Shown piece by piece: positions 42,325 through 51,208 of a stretch of DNA of 64,000 nucleotides (positions are counted from its first letter, which is position 1; each line of letters starts with the position of its first letter). The stretch comes from Perlucidibaca piscinae DSM 21586. Lineage in GTDB: Bacteria; Pseudomonadota; Gammaproteobacteria; Pseudomonadales; Moraxellaceae. The DNA lies in assembly GCF_000420045.1 (NCBI RefSeq), contig NZ_ATUE01000007.1:248001-312000 (forward strand). The letters run 5' to 3'. The notes under the pieces are model-generated. The model was not told the origin of the DNA and ran no database searches. It worked only from the letters and a program-made list of their open reading frames with translations. Position numbers and translations under genes: made by a program.

Positions 42325-43149
42325 TTAGTCCGCGAGGCGGAGCAGGTCGTTGATGCTGGTCTTGCTGCGGGTCTGGGCGTCGACCTTCTTGACGATGACG
42401 GCGCAGGTCAGGCTGTAGCGGCCGTTGTCGCGCGGCAGCGAGCCGGCCACCACGACCGAGCCGGCGGGCACGCGGCCGTAGCTGATCTCGCCGGTCTCGC
42501 GGTCGTAGATCGGCGTCGACTGGCCGATGAACACGCCCATGGAGAGCACCGAGCCTTCACCGATGATGACGCCTTCGACCACTTCGGAGCGCGCGCCGAT
42601 GAAGCAGTTGTCCTCGATGATGGTCGGGTTGGCCTGCAGCGGTTCGAGCACGCCGCCGATGCCGACGCCACCGGAGAGGTGCACGTTCTTGCCGATCTGC
42701 GCGCAGGAGCCGACGGTGGCCCAGGTGTCGACCATGGTGCCTTCATCGACGTAGGCGCCGATGTTGACGTAGGACGGCATAAGCACGGTGTTGCGCGCGA
42801 TGAAGCTGCCGCGGCGGGCGACGGCCGGCGGCACCACGCGGATGCCCGAGGCGGCGAACTGCTCGGCGCTCCAGTCGGCGAACTTGGTCGGCACCTTGTC
42901 GTAGAACTGCATGCCGCCACCGGCCGGCACCGGCACGTTGTCGTTGAGACGGAAGGAGAGCAGCACGGCCTTCTTCAGCCACTGGTTGACCTGCCACTCG
43001 CCATCGATCTTTTCCGCGACACGGGCAGCACCGCTGTCGAGCAGCGCCAGGGCCTCGTTGACGGCATCACGCACGTCCTGCGGGGCCGACTTCGGCGAAA
43101 ACTCGGCGCGGCGTTCGAAGGCGTCTTCGAGGAAGGTGGCGAGGGTCAT
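42325..43149 (-). CDS. dapD: 2,3,4,5-tetrahydropyridine-2,6-dicarboxylate N-succinyltransferase
   Basis: A 274-residue left-handed beta-helix transferase that succinylates tetrahydrodipicolinate in the lysine/diaminopimelate pathway. Typical segments are PPAVARRGSFIARNTVLMPSYVN, GAYVDEGTMVDTWATVGSCAQIGKNVHLSGGVGIGGVLEP and IIEDNCFIGARSEVVEG, in order. GGAGC precedes ATG 43149. It lies next to dapC, whose product performs the next step. Confidence 0.97.
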   Translation of the reverse strand: MTLATFLEDAFERRAEFSPKSAPQDVRDAVNEALALLDSGAARVAEKIDGEWQVNQWLKKAVLLSFRLNDNVPVPAGGGMQFYDKVPTKFADWSAEQFAASGIRVVPPAVARRGSFIARNTVLMPSYVNIGAYVDEGTMVDTWATVGSCAQIGKNVHLSGGVGIGGVLEPLQANPTIIEDNCFIGARSEVVEGVIIGEGSVLSMGVFIGQSTPIYDRETGEISYGRVPAGSVVVAGSLPRDNGRYSLTCAVIVKKVDAQTRSKTSINDLLRLAD

Positions 43150-43185
43150 CAGTCATGCTCCATGAATAGAAAAGGGTGTCCGCGA

Positions 43186-44391
43186 TCAGCGGGCAAGAAA
43201 TTGGCGGATGCGCTGCGCGGCTTCGACACACTCGCTGACGCCGGCGACCAGTGCCATGCGTACATGGCCTTCGCCGGGGTTGACGCCGTCATCGCCGCTG
43301 CGTGCCAGATAGCGTCCGGGCAGCACGGTGACCGCTGTTTCCCGGTGCAGGTCGCGGGCGAAGGCGTCGTCCGGTCCGGGGGTGGCTACCCAGAAATAGA
43401 AGCCGGCGTCCGGTTTGCGCAAGGGCAGCACGGGGTTGAGGATGTCGAAGACGCGATCGAATTTCTCGCGATACAGGGCGCGATTGTCCCTCACATGGGC
43501 CTCGTCTTGCCAGACCTGTGCAGAAACCTGTTGATGCTGCACGGGCATCGCCGAACCATGGTAAGTGCGATAGCGCAGGTAGGGTGACAGCAGCTTGGCA
43601 TCGCCGGCGACGAAGCCTGAGCGCAGGCCGGGCAGGTTGGAGCGCTTCGACAGCGAGTGGAAGACCACGCAGTTGCGGTAATCGTCACGGCCCAGCTCGG
43701 CACAGGCCTGGAGCAGGCCGGCCGGCGGCTGTGCCTCGTCGAAGTAGATCTCCGAGTAGCACTCGTCAGAGGCGATGACGAAGCCGAAGCGGTCACTGAG
43801 CGCGATCAGCTTCTTCAGGGTGTCCATGCCGAGCAGGGCGCCGGTGGGGTTGCCCGGCGTGCAGATGAACAGCAGCTGGGTGCGTGCCCAGACGTCGTCC
43901 GGTACTGCGTCGAAGTCCGGCTGCAGGCCGCTGGCGGCAGTGCAGGGCAGGAAGTGCGGCTCGGCGCCGGCGAGCAGGGCCGCGCCCTCGTAGATCTGGT
44001 AGAACGGGTTGGGCATCAGCACCAGCGGCTTGCCGGCGGCAGTCACGCGGCTGCGGTCAACCACGGCCTGGGTGAACGAGAACAGTGCCTCCCGGGTGCC
44101 GTTCACCGGCAGCACCTGGCTGGCCGGATCGACTGCGGCCAGGCCGAAGCGACGGCAAAGCCAGGCCGCGATGGCATCGCGCAGAACGGGCAGACCGAGC
44201 GTGCTCGGGTAGGTCGACAGGCCGCCCAGATGGCGCGTCAGCGTTTCGGCGACAAAGGCGGGTGCGGCATGACGCGGCTCGCCGATGGACAGCGCGATGG
44301 GCGCCAGTCCGGCCGGTGGCTGATGGCCCTTGAACAGGGCCGCCAGCTTCTCGAACGGGTAGGGGTGCAGCAGGGACAGATCGGGATTCAT
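43186..44391 (-). CDS. dapC: Succinyldiaminopimelate transaminase
   Basis: A 401-residue class I/II PLP aminotransferase converting N-succinyl-2-amino-6-ketopimelate to N-succinyl-LL-diaminopimelate. The PLP lysine is in SLSKRSNLPGLRSGF; NPTGALL and DECYSEIYFD are also clear, with the opening MNPDLSLLHPYPFEKLAALF typical of DapC. It is 4 bases after glnD on the same strand and next to dapD, supporting dapC over other aminotransferases. Confidence 0.93.
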   Translation of the reverse strand: MNPDLSLLHPYPFEKLAALFKGHQPPAGLAPIALSIGEPRHAAPAFVAETLTRHLGGLSTYPSTLGLPVLRDAIAAWLCRRFGLAAVDPASQVLPVNGTREALFSFTQAVVDRSRVTAAGKPLVLMPNPFYQIYEGAALLAGAEPHFLPCTAASGLQPDFDAVPDDVWARTQLLFICTPGNPTGALLGMDTLKKLIALSDRFGFVIASDECYSEIYFDEAQPPAGLLQACAELGRDDYRNCVVFHSLSKRSNLPGLRSGFVAGDAKLLSPYLRYRTYHGSAMPVQHQQVSAQVWQDEAHVRDNRALYREKFDRVFDILNPVLPLRKPDAGFYFWVATPGPDDAFARDLHRETAVTVLPGRYLARSGDDGVNPGEGHVRMALVAGVSECVEAAQRIRQFLAR

Positions 44392-44395
44392 GGGG

Positions 44396-47011
44396 TTACC
44401 GTGAGGGTTCGTCCAGCTGGGTGCGCAGCGCGGCGCAGAGGCGCTCGCAGAGGTCCGGGTCGGACAGCGGGTGCTGCTGGCTGTCGGTGAGGAAGAAGAC
44501 GTCTTCGGCGCGCTCGCCCAGTGTCGCGATGCGCGCGTTCTGCAGGTTCACGCCGTGCTCCATGAAGATGCGTCCGATGCGCGCCAGCAGACCGGGGCGA
44601 TCGAGCGTGACCACCTCCACCACGGTGCGCTGGTGTGCCAGATCATTGCTCAGGTAGACCTCGGTGCGCACGTCGAAGTGCTTGAGCCGGCGCGGCAGAC
44701 GACGTTCGACGATGGCCGGGAATTGCTCCGGCTGGGCCAGGCTGCGCCGCAGCTTCTCGCCGATGTGGGCGAGCCGGTGGCTGTCCTCGATGCGGGCGTT
44801 GTTCTCGTCGAGCACGATGTAGGTGTCCAGCGAATAATGGCTGGTCGAGGTGATGATGCGGGCATCGAGCACGTTGAGCTGGAGCTGGTCGAGCTCGGCC
44901 ACCGTGGCGGCGAACAGGTTGGGCATGTCACGGGTGTAGACGAAAATCTGCGTGGCGCCCTCGAACTGCGCGCTGTGGCTTTCGCGGATCAGCACCAGCG
45001 GTCCGCTGTCGGGATCATGACGCAGGATGCCCTGGGTGTGCCAGGCGATGTCGCTGGCGGACTCGCGCAGGAAGTAGTCGTCACCGAGCTGATCCCAGAG
45101 CGGCTCCACGGCACGGGCATCGATGCCCTGCTCGGCCAGCAGACGGCGGGCGGATTCACGCGTCTCGGCAATCCACTCGCTCTTGTCGATGGGATTGACC
45201 AGGCCACGACGCAGCGCCTGCCGGGTCTGCAGGTAGAGCTGGCGCAGCAGCGACGAGCGCCAGGAGTTCCACAGCGTCGGATTGGTGGCGCAGATGTCGG
45301 CCACGGTCAGCGAGTACAGGTAGTCGAGGTGAATCTCGTCGCCGACCAGGCGAGCGAACTCGTTGATCACGTCGGGGTCGGAGACATCCTTCTTTTGCGC
45401 GGTCACCGACATGATCAGGTGGTGTCGCGTCAGCCAGGCCACCAGATTGGCGTCCCAGGTGCTGAGGCCGTGATCCAGGCAGAAGTCACGGGCATCGACT
45501 GCGCCCAGCTCGGAGTGATCGCCGCCACGGCCCTTGGCGATGTCATGGAAGAGACCGGCCAGATAGAGCAGCTCGAGCTTGGGCAAGCGTTGCGCCACCT
45601 CGGCCACCACCGGGAAGCGCTGCAGCGATTCGGCGTAGCGGAAGCGGCGCATGTTCTTCAGCACCAGCAGGGTGTGGGCGTCGACCGTGTAGATGTGGAA
45701 CAGGTCGTACTGCATCTTGCCGATGATGGCGCCGAAGGCGGGAATGTAGCGGCCGAGGATGCCGTAGCGCTTCATTCGGCGCAGCGAGGAGAACAGCGCG
45801 GCCTGGCAGCGCAGCAGCGCCATGAACAGGGCGCGGTTTGCCGGGTCGCGGCGGAAGTCGTCATCGATGCGACTGGCGTTCTGCATCAGCAGCCGGATGG
45901 TGCTGGCGCGCACGTCGATGAGCTCGGTCTGCTCGCCGAGAATGACAAAAGCCTCGATCAGGGCGGACGGGTGGTCGCGGAATACCTGTTCGTGGGTGAC
46001 TTCGAGGGCGCCGTCGCGGAGCTGGAAGCGCGCGTTGACGGGCACGATGTCGGCAGGCTGGTCGCCGCCCAGAATGGCTTCCTCGAAATACTGCAGCAGC
46101 ATCTCGTTGAGCATGGAGATGCGCATGGCAGCGCGGTAATAGTCCTGCATGACCTGCTCGACACCGCGGTTGGCGCGGGTGTCGCCATGGCCGAAAAGCT
46201 CGGCGATGCGGCGCTGGTAGTCGAACAGGATGCGCGTCTCGTTGCGACCGGTGACCTGGTTGAGCGCGTAGCGGATGCGCCAGAGCACGCACTGGCAGGC
46301 ATCCAGCTCCTCGAATTCGGCCTCGGTCAGGAAGCCGTGACCGACCAGGTCGCGCAGGGTGTCGGCGCCGAAATGGCGTTTCGCCACCCAGCCTATGGTC
46401 TGGATGTCGCGCAGGCCGCCGGGTGCGTTCTTGAGGTCGGGTTCGAGGTTGTATTCGGTGTTGTTGTGCTTGGCATGGCGGGCGAGCTGCTCGTCACGCT
46501 TGGCGATGAAGAAGGCGCGACCCGGCCACAGTCGGTCAGGGCCGGTGAGTATCTGCAGTTCGTGGCGCAGGGCATCGTCACCGACCAGGGTGCGTGACTC
46601 CATCAGGTTGGTGGCGACGGTGATGTCTTCGCGTGCCAGCGCCTCGCAGGTCTGCAGCGAACGCACGCTGGAGCCCACGTCCAGGCCCAGGTCCCAGAGC
46701 TCGGTGATGAAGGCGGCGACGCCTGCCGCCACATCCGCCGGCAGCTCCTGGGCACGATGCAGCACCAGCACGTCGACGTCGGAGCAGGGCTGCAGCTCGG
46801 CACGCCCGTAGCCGCCCACCGCGATCAGGGCCAGATCGTCTGCCTGGTCGAGCTGGTGTCCGGTCCAGACCTCGCGCAGCACGCCATCGACGGCATCGGT
46901 CCATTCCCGCACCAGCAGGCGCACGTCGCGGCCGGCGGCGAGACGCTCGTAGAGCTGGCCCTGGACGGCCTTGAGCAGGGCCTTGTGCGTGCTGGCGGCG
47001 GGCAGGCTCAT
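44396..47011 (-). CDS. glnD: Bifunctional uridylyltransferase/uridylyl-removing enzyme GlnD
   Basis: An 871-residue nitrogen sensor that adds UMP to, and removes it from, PII proteins according to glutamine level. The nucleotidyltransferase domain carries GGYGRAELQPCSDVDVL (metal Asp78/Asp80); an HD domain has LFHDIAKGRGGDHSELG; two ACT domains lie at the C-terminus (about 685-765 and 795-871; VVEVVTLDRPGLLARIGRIF). ATG 47011 overlaps the map stop by 4 bases (ATGA). Confidence 0.97.
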   Translation of the reverse strand: MSLPAASTHKALLKAVQGQLYERLAAGRDVRLLVREWTDAVDGVLREVWTGHQLDQADDLALIAVGGYGRAELQPCSDVDVLVLHRAQELPADVAAGVAAFITELWDLGLDVGSSVRSLQTCEALAREDITVATNLMESRTLVGDDALRHELQILTGPDRLWPGRAFFIAKRDEQLARHAKHNNTEYNLEPDLKNAPGGLRDIQTIGWVAKRHFGADTLRDLVGHGFLTEAEFEELDACQCVLWRIRYALNQVTGRNETRILFDYQRRIAELFGHGDTRANRGVEQVMQDYYRAAMRISMLNEMLLQYFEEAILGGDQPADIVPVNARFQLRDGALEVTHEQVFRDHPSALIEAFVILGEQTELIDVRASTIRLLMQNASRIDDDFRRDPANRALFMALLRCQAALFSSLRRMKRYGILGRYIPAFGAIIGKMQYDLFHIYTVDAHTLLVLKNMRRFRYAESLQRFPVVAEVAQRLPKLELLYLAGLFHDIAKGRGGDHSELGAVDARDFCLDHGLSTWDANLVAWLTRHHLIMSVTAQKKDVSDPDVINEFARLVGDEIHLDYLYSLTVADICATNPTLWNSWRSSLLRQLYLQTRQALRRGLVNPIDKSEWIAETRESARRLLAEQGIDARAVEPLWDQLGDDYFLRESASDIAWHTQGILRHDPDSGPLVLIRESHSAQFEGATQIFVYTRDMPNLFAATVAELDQLQLNVLDARIITSTSHYSLDTYIVLDENNARIEDSHRLAHIGEKLRRSLAQPEQFPAIVERRLPRRLKHFDVRTEVYLSNDLAHQRTVVEVVTLDRPGLLARIGRIFMEHGVNLQNARIATLGERAEDVFFLTDSQQHPLSDPDLCERLCAALRTQLDEPSR

Positions 47012-47802
47012 GACGCGTGACCGGTCAGGAAGGACAGGTCCTCGTCCGGCCGGGCGGTGAGCACCTCGATGCCGGTCTCGGTGCAGAGCACGGTGTGTTC
47101 CCACTGTGCCGACAGCTTGTGGTCCTTGGTGACCACGGTCCAGCCATCCGGCAGCAGCTTGGTGTGGTGCGTGCCGGCGTTGATCATGGGCTCGATGGTG
47201 AAAGTCATGCCGGCCTTCAGGGTGTCGCCGGTGCCGGGCTGGCCGTAATGCAGGATCTGCGGGTCCTCGTGGAACACGGCGCCGATGCCGTGGCCGCAGT
47301 ATTCGCGCACCACCGAGAAGCGGTTGCCCTGGGCATGCTGCTGGATGACGTGGCCGATGTCACCGAGACGGCAGCCCGGCCTGACCAGCGCCAGCGCCTT
47401 GTACAGGCACTCCTGGGTGACCTTGACCAGACGCTGGGCCAGCACCGAGGGCTGACCGACAAAGAACATCTTGCTGGTGTCGCCGTGGTAGCCGTCCTTG
47501 ATCACGGTGACATCGATGTTGATGATGTCGCCATCCTTGAGAATCTTCTTCTCGTTGGGGATGCCGTGGCAGATCACGTGATTGACCGAGGTGCAGATGC
47601 TCTTCGGAAAGCCGCGATAGTTCAGCGGCGCCGGAATCGCGCCCTGCACGTTGACGATGTAGTCGTGGCAGATGCGGTTCAGGTCGTCGGTGCTGACGCC
47701 GGGACGCACGTGTTCGCCGATCATCATCAGCACGTCGGCGGCAAGGCGGCCGGCCGTGCGCATCTTGTCGATTTCCGCAGGCGATTTGATCAAGGTGGTC
47801 AT
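47008..47802 (-). CDS. map: Methionine aminopeptidase, type I
   Basis: A 264-residue metalloenzyme that removes the initiator methionine. Conserved residues visible are His79 (VICHGIP), Asp97 (DIINIDVTV), Asp108 (YHGDTS), then GHGIGAVFHEDPQI and the final Glu in HTVLCTETGIEVLT. It is transcribed away from rpsB, the arrangement seen in most gammaproteobacteria, and heads the map-glnD-dapC-dapD-cysD-cysN run. Confidence 0.97.
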   Translation of the reverse strand: MTTLIKSPAEIDKMRTAGRLAADVLMMIGEHVRPGVSTDDLNRICHDYIVNVQGAIPAPLNYRGFPKSICTSVNHVICHGIPNEKKILKDGDIINIDVTVIKDGYHGDTSKMFFVGQPSVLAQRLVKVTQECLYKALALVRPGCRLGDIGHVIQQHAQGNRFSVVREYCGHGIGAVFHEDPQILHYGQPGTGDTLKAGMTFTIEPMINAGTHHTKLLPDGWTVVTKDHKLSAQWEHTVLCTETGIEVLTARPDEDLSFLTGHAS

Positions 47803-47838
47803 GGCGAGTCCGGGGCAGGGCGGTGGATGTTGCCGCAG

Positions 47839-47868
47839 TTGAGCAGGCAGGGGCGCCTATGGTATAAA
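47839..47868 (+). promoter_or_regulatory. Promoter of the rpsB-tsf operon
   Basis: TTGAGC (47839-47844) and TATAAA (47863-47868) are 18 bases apart in the map-rpsB divergent region. Start near 47875 would leave a leader of about 135 bases before rpsB. Confidence 0.6.
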
Positions 47869-47874
47869 GCGCGC

Positions 47875-48009
47875 CGCATTTGGGCAAACGCCCGGGCGAT
47901 GACATTCAGTCAAATCCGCACATCGGCCGTCACAGGCACCGGGTGCCCATCGAGAAAGGTGGGTTGGTGTCTGGGGTTGGTGGTAGATAAAACCCAACAG
48001 GAAGCAATC
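47875..48009 (+). promoter_or_regulatory. Long rpsB 5' leader, possible S2 autoregulatory region
   Basis: The leader contains small inverted repeats (GGCAC / GTGCC near 47935-47947 and GGGTT / AACCC near 47974-47995) and ends with AGGAAG before rpsB. In E. coli S2 represses rpsB-tsf through its leader. That the same happens here is inference from position only. Confidence 0.35.
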
Positions 48010-48756
48010 ATGGCACAAGTCTCCATGCGCGAGCTGCTGCAAGCAGGCGCTCACTTCGGTCACCAGACCCGTTTCTGGAATCCCAAGATGGCCCCGTTCA
48101 TCTTCGGTGCCCGCAACAAGATTCACATCATCAACCTCGAGCACACCGTTCCGGCGCTGAATGACGCCCTGGCCTTTGCCAACCGTCTGGCCGCCCAGAA
48201 GAACAAGGTGCTGTTCGTGGGTACCAAGCGCGCTGCCGCCCCGATCATCGCCGAACACGCTTCCCGTGCCGGCATGCCCTACGTCAACCACCGCTGGCTC
48301 GGCGGCATGCTGACCAACTGGAAGACCATTCGCCAGTCGATCAAGCGTCTCAAGGACCTGGAAGTCCAGGCCACCGACGGCACCCTGGCCAAGCTGACCA
48401 AGCGCGAAGCACTCGAAGCCACCCGCGAAATGGAAAAGCTGGAAAAGTCGCTGGGCGGCATCAAGGACATGGGCGGTCTGCCGGACGCCATGTTCGTGAT
48501 CGACGTCGACCATGAAGCCACCGCCATTGCCGAAGCCCGCAAGCTGGGCATCCCGGTCATCGGCGTGGTTGATACCAACTCCAACCCGACTGGCGTCGAT
48601 TACGTCATTCCGGGCAACGACGACGCCATCCGTGCCATCCAGCTCTACGTGGGTGCCATGGCTGACGCCATCATCGAAGGCAAGGAATTCGCCGCCACCA
48701 CCGGTGGTCGTGATGCCGACGGCTTCGTCGAAGTCGCAGCATCCGGCGCTGAATAA
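48010..48756 (+). CDS. rpsB: 30S ribosomal protein S2
   Basis: A 248-residue ribosomal protein of the small subunit. It begins MAQVSMRELLQAGAHFGHQTRFWNPKM and has FIFGARNKIHIINLE, HRWLGGMLTNWKTIRQSI and PDAMFVIDVDHEATAIAEA. AGGAAG precedes ATG 48010. Two hairpins separate it from tsf. Confidence 0.98.
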   Translation: MAQVSMRELLQAGAHFGHQTRFWNPKMAPFIFGARNKIHIINLEHTVPALNDALAFANRLAAQKNKVLFVGTKRAAAPIIAEHASRAGMPYVNHRWLGGMLTNWKTIRQSIKRLKDLEVQATDGTLAKLTKREALEATREMEKLEKSLGGIKDMGGLPDAMFVIDVDHEATAIAEARKLGIPVIGVVDTNSNPTGVDYVIPGNDDAIRAIQLYVGAMADAIIEGKEFAATTGGRDADGFVEVAASGAE

Positions 48757-48764
48757 GCGCGACC

Positions 48765-48789
48765 TGTCACCGTCGTCATGACGGTGACA
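48765..48789 (+). terminator. Hairpin 1 in the rpsB-tsf gap
   Basis: A perfect 10-bp stem (TGTCACCGTC / GACGGTGACA) with a 5-base loop starts 9 bases after the rpsB stop. There is no U-tract. Confidence 0.5.
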
Positions 48790-48824
48790 TCTGCATCGCC
48801 GCAGACTGCGTGCAGGTGCAGGAC

Positions 48825-48847
48825 GAAAGGGGCTTCGGCCCCTTTTC
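48825..48847 (+). terminator. Attenuator-like terminator before tsf (UUCG loop)
   Basis: GAAAGGGGC pairs with GCCCCTTTTC around a TTCG tetraloop, with the T-tract inside the right arm. It lies 41 bases upstream of tsf and could reduce tsf transcription relative to rpsB. Confidence 0.75.
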
Positions 48848-48887
48848 CCATCTCATTGAACTGAAAGAACATCTAGGGGAAAAGATC

Positions 48888-49769
48888 ATGGCAGAAGTGA
48901 CCGCCGGCCTGGTGAAGGAACTGCGTGAACGTACCGGCCTCGGCATGATGGAGTGCAAGAAGGCACTGCAGGAAGCCAATGCTGACATCGAGCTGGCCAT
49001 CGACAACCTGCGCAAGTCGGGTCAGGCCAAGGCTGCCAAGAAGGCTGGCAACATCGCCGCCGAAGGCGCCATCATCATCGCCACGGCCGGTGGCACCGCC
49101 ATCGCGCTGGAAGTGAACTGCCAGACCGACTTCGTGGCCCGTGACAGCAACTTCTCGGCATTCGCCAACAAGGTTGCCGGTCTCGCACTGGCTGCCCGCG
49201 TCACCGATCCGGCCGCGATCTCGGCGCTGGACTACGATGGCCAGACCGTCGAGGAAGCCCGTATCGCCCTGGTCCAGAAGATCGGCGAGAACATCCAGGT
49301 TCGTCGTGCCGTGCTGGTTGAAGGCGCCACTCTGGCCACCTACGTCCACGGTCTCAAGATCGGCGTCGTGGTTGCCTTCGAAGGCAGCAGCGATGACGTT
49401 GCCAAGCAGATCGCCATGCATGTTGCCGCTGCCAATCCGCTGGTGGTGAATGCCGACGACCTGCCGGCCGACGTGCTGGCCAAGGAAAAGGAAATCGCCG
49501 AAGCCAAGGCCGCCGAATCCGGCAAGCCGGCCAACATCGTCGAGAAGATGGTGGAAGGCGCCCTGAAGAAGTTCAAGAGCGAAGTCTCGCTGGTCGAGCA
49601 GGCCTTCGTGGTCAACCCGGACCAGAAGGTGGGCGATGTGCTCAAGGCTGCCGGTCTCAAGGCTACCCGCTTCGTGCGTCTGGAAGTGGGCGAAGGCATC
49701 GAGAAGAAGGAAGTCGACTTCGCTGCCGAAGTGGCTGCCACCCAGGCTGCTGCCGCCGCTGCAAAGTAA
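48888..49769 (+). CDS. tsf: Elongation factor Ts
   Basis: A 293-residue nucleotide exchange factor for EF-Tu. It begins MAEVTAGLVKELRERTGLGMMECKKAL, the standard opening, with NCQTDFVARDSNF and MHVAAANPL following. AGGGGA precedes ATG 48888. It is followed by a strong terminator. Confidence 0.98.
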   Translation: MAEVTAGLVKELRERTGLGMMECKKALQEANADIELAIDNLRKSGQAKAAKKAGNIAAEGAIIIATAGGTAIALEVNCQTDFVARDSNFSAFANKVAGLALAARVTDPAAISALDYDGQTVEEARIALVQKIGENIQVRRAVLVEGATLATYVHGLKIGVVVAFEGSSDDVAKQIAMHVAAANPLVVNADDLPADVLAKEKEIAEAKAAESGKPANIVEKMVEGALKKFKSEVSLVEQAFVVNPDQKVGDVLKAAGLKATRFVRLEVGEGIEKKEVDFAAEVAATQAAAAAAK

Positions 49770-49796
49770 GCGTCTGCTGCTCGCGCAGCGTGTCGC

Positions 49797-49824
49797 AAAA
49801 GGCCCCAGATTGGGGCCTTTTTAT
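49797..49824 (+). terminator. Strong terminator after tsf
   Basis: AAAAGGCCCC pairs with GGGGCCTTTT across AGATT, with a T5 tail. It starts 28 bases after the tsf stop and separates rpsB-tsf from pyrH. Confidence 0.93.
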
Positions 49825-49903
49825 TGTAGACTCGCCGCCAATTATTGATTCGTGTCGGCCTGTCCTGTTGCCTGGTTGACACCCTTGTCGAGAGGTCTTG
49901 CAG

Positions 49904-50626
49904 ATGTCCGATCATCGTCTTGCGCACAAGCGCATTCTCTTGAAGCTGTCGGGCGAGGCCCTGGCTGGCGATGCGGACATCGGTATCGACCCCAAGGTGC
50001 TCAAGCGCATGGCGCTGGAAATCGGCCAGCTGGTCGGCATCGGCGTGCAGGTCGGCATCGTGGTGGGCGGCGGCAACCTGTTCCGTGGTGCCGCGCTGCA
50101 GCAGGCCGGTCTCGATCGCGTCGCCGGTGACCACATGGGCATGCTGGCCACGGTCATGAACGGCATTGCCATGCGTGACGCGCTCGAGCGCAACAACATC
50201 AAGACCCGCCTGATGTCGGCTATCCCCATGAGCGGCGTGGTCGATCACTACGACCGTCGTGCGGCGGTGCGCTGGCTGCAGGGTGGCGATGTCTGCATCT
50301 TCGTCGCCGGCACCGGCAACCCGTTCTTCACCACCGATACCGCTGCCTGCCTGCGCGGCATCGAGATCAATGCCGACATCGTCATCAAGGCCACCAAGGT
50401 CGACGGCATCTACAATGCCGACCCGGTCAAGGACCCGACCGCGACCAAGTACGACACGCTGACCTTCGATGAAGTGCTGGCCAGGCAGCTGGGCGTCATG
50501 GACCTGACCGCCATCTGCCTGTGCCGTGATCACGACATGCCGCTGCGCGTGTTCAACATGAACAAGCCGGGTGCCTTGCTCAACCTCGTCGTGGGCGAGG
50601 CGGAAGGCACCCTGGTGACCCGCTGA
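49904..50626 (+). CDS. pyrH: UMP kinase
   Basis: A 240-residue amino acid kinase-fold enzyme phosphorylating UMP to UDP. It has RILLKLSGEALAGD, GIVVGGGNLFRG, DHMGMLATVMNGIAM, FVAGTGNPFFTTDTAA and KATKVDGIYNADP. GAGAGG precedes ATG 49904. Position between tsf and frr is canonical. Confidence 0.98.
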   Translation: MSDHRLAHKRILLKLSGEALAGDADIGIDPKVLKRMALEIGQLVGIGVQVGIVVGGGNLFRGAALQQAGLDRVAGDHMGMLATVMNGIAMRDALERNNIKTRLMSAIPMSGVVDHYDRRAAVRWLQGGDVCIFVAGTGNPFFTTDTAACLRGIEINADIVIKATKVDGIYNADPVKDPTATKYDTLTFDEVLARQLGVMDLTAICLCRDHDMPLRVFNMNKPGALLNLVVGEAEGTLVTR

Positions 50627-50653
50627 TTCCGTTTTTCGAAGCCCGGAGCTTCC

Positions 50654-51208
50654 ATGCTGAATGATCTGAAGAAGGACTGCGAAGTCCGCATGCAAAAGAC
50701 CCTGGATGCCCTCGAGCAGGCGTTTGCGCGCGTGCGTACCGGTCGTGCCCATCCGTCCATGCTCAAGGATGTCATGGTGCCATACTACGGCGCCGACACC
50801 CCGCTGATGCAGGTGGCCAACGTCAACGTCGAGGATGCCCGCACCCTGCTGGTGCAGCCCTACGAGCGCAACATGGTGGGCGCGGTCGACAAGGCCATCC
50901 GCAACTCGGATCTGGGCCTGAATCCGGTCACTACCGATGTCATTCGCGTGCCGCTGCCGGCGCTGACCGAGCAGACCCGTCGTGACATGCAGAAGCTGGC
51001 GCGCAACGAGACCGAAGGCTCGCGTGTCGCCCTGCGCAACATCCGTCGTGATGTGCTCGCCGACATCAAGGAGCTGCTCAAGGAGAAGGAGATCTCCGAG
51101 GACGACGAGCGTCGTGCCAGCGATGACATCCAGAAAATCACGGACCGTTTCGTGGCCGAAGCCGATCGCATGCTTGCCGCCAAGGAAGCGGAACTGATGC
51201 AGGTCTGA
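50654..51208 (+). CDS. frr: Ribosome recycling factor
   Basis: A 184-residue tRNA-mimicking factor that splits post-termination ribosomes with EF-G. Family segments: LEQAFARVRTGRAHPSML, VPYYGADTPLMQVANVNVED and LPALTEQTRRDMQKLARNE. Its stop overlaps the uppS start (TGATG). Confidence 0.98.
   Translation: MLNDLKKDCEVRMQKTLDALEQAFARVRTGRAHPSMLKDVMVPYYGADTPLMQVANVNVEDARTLLVQPYERNMVGAVDKAIRNSDLGLNPVTTDVIRVPLPALTEQTRRDMQKLARNETEGSRVALRNIRRDVLADIKELLKEKEISEDDERRASDDIQKITDRFVAEADRMLAAKEAELMQV

Noticed and set aside
49876..49881. TTGACA as a -35 box for pyrH
   Set aside because: The hexamer is perfect, but the matching -10 position would fall on the start codon and contains no suitable hexamer.
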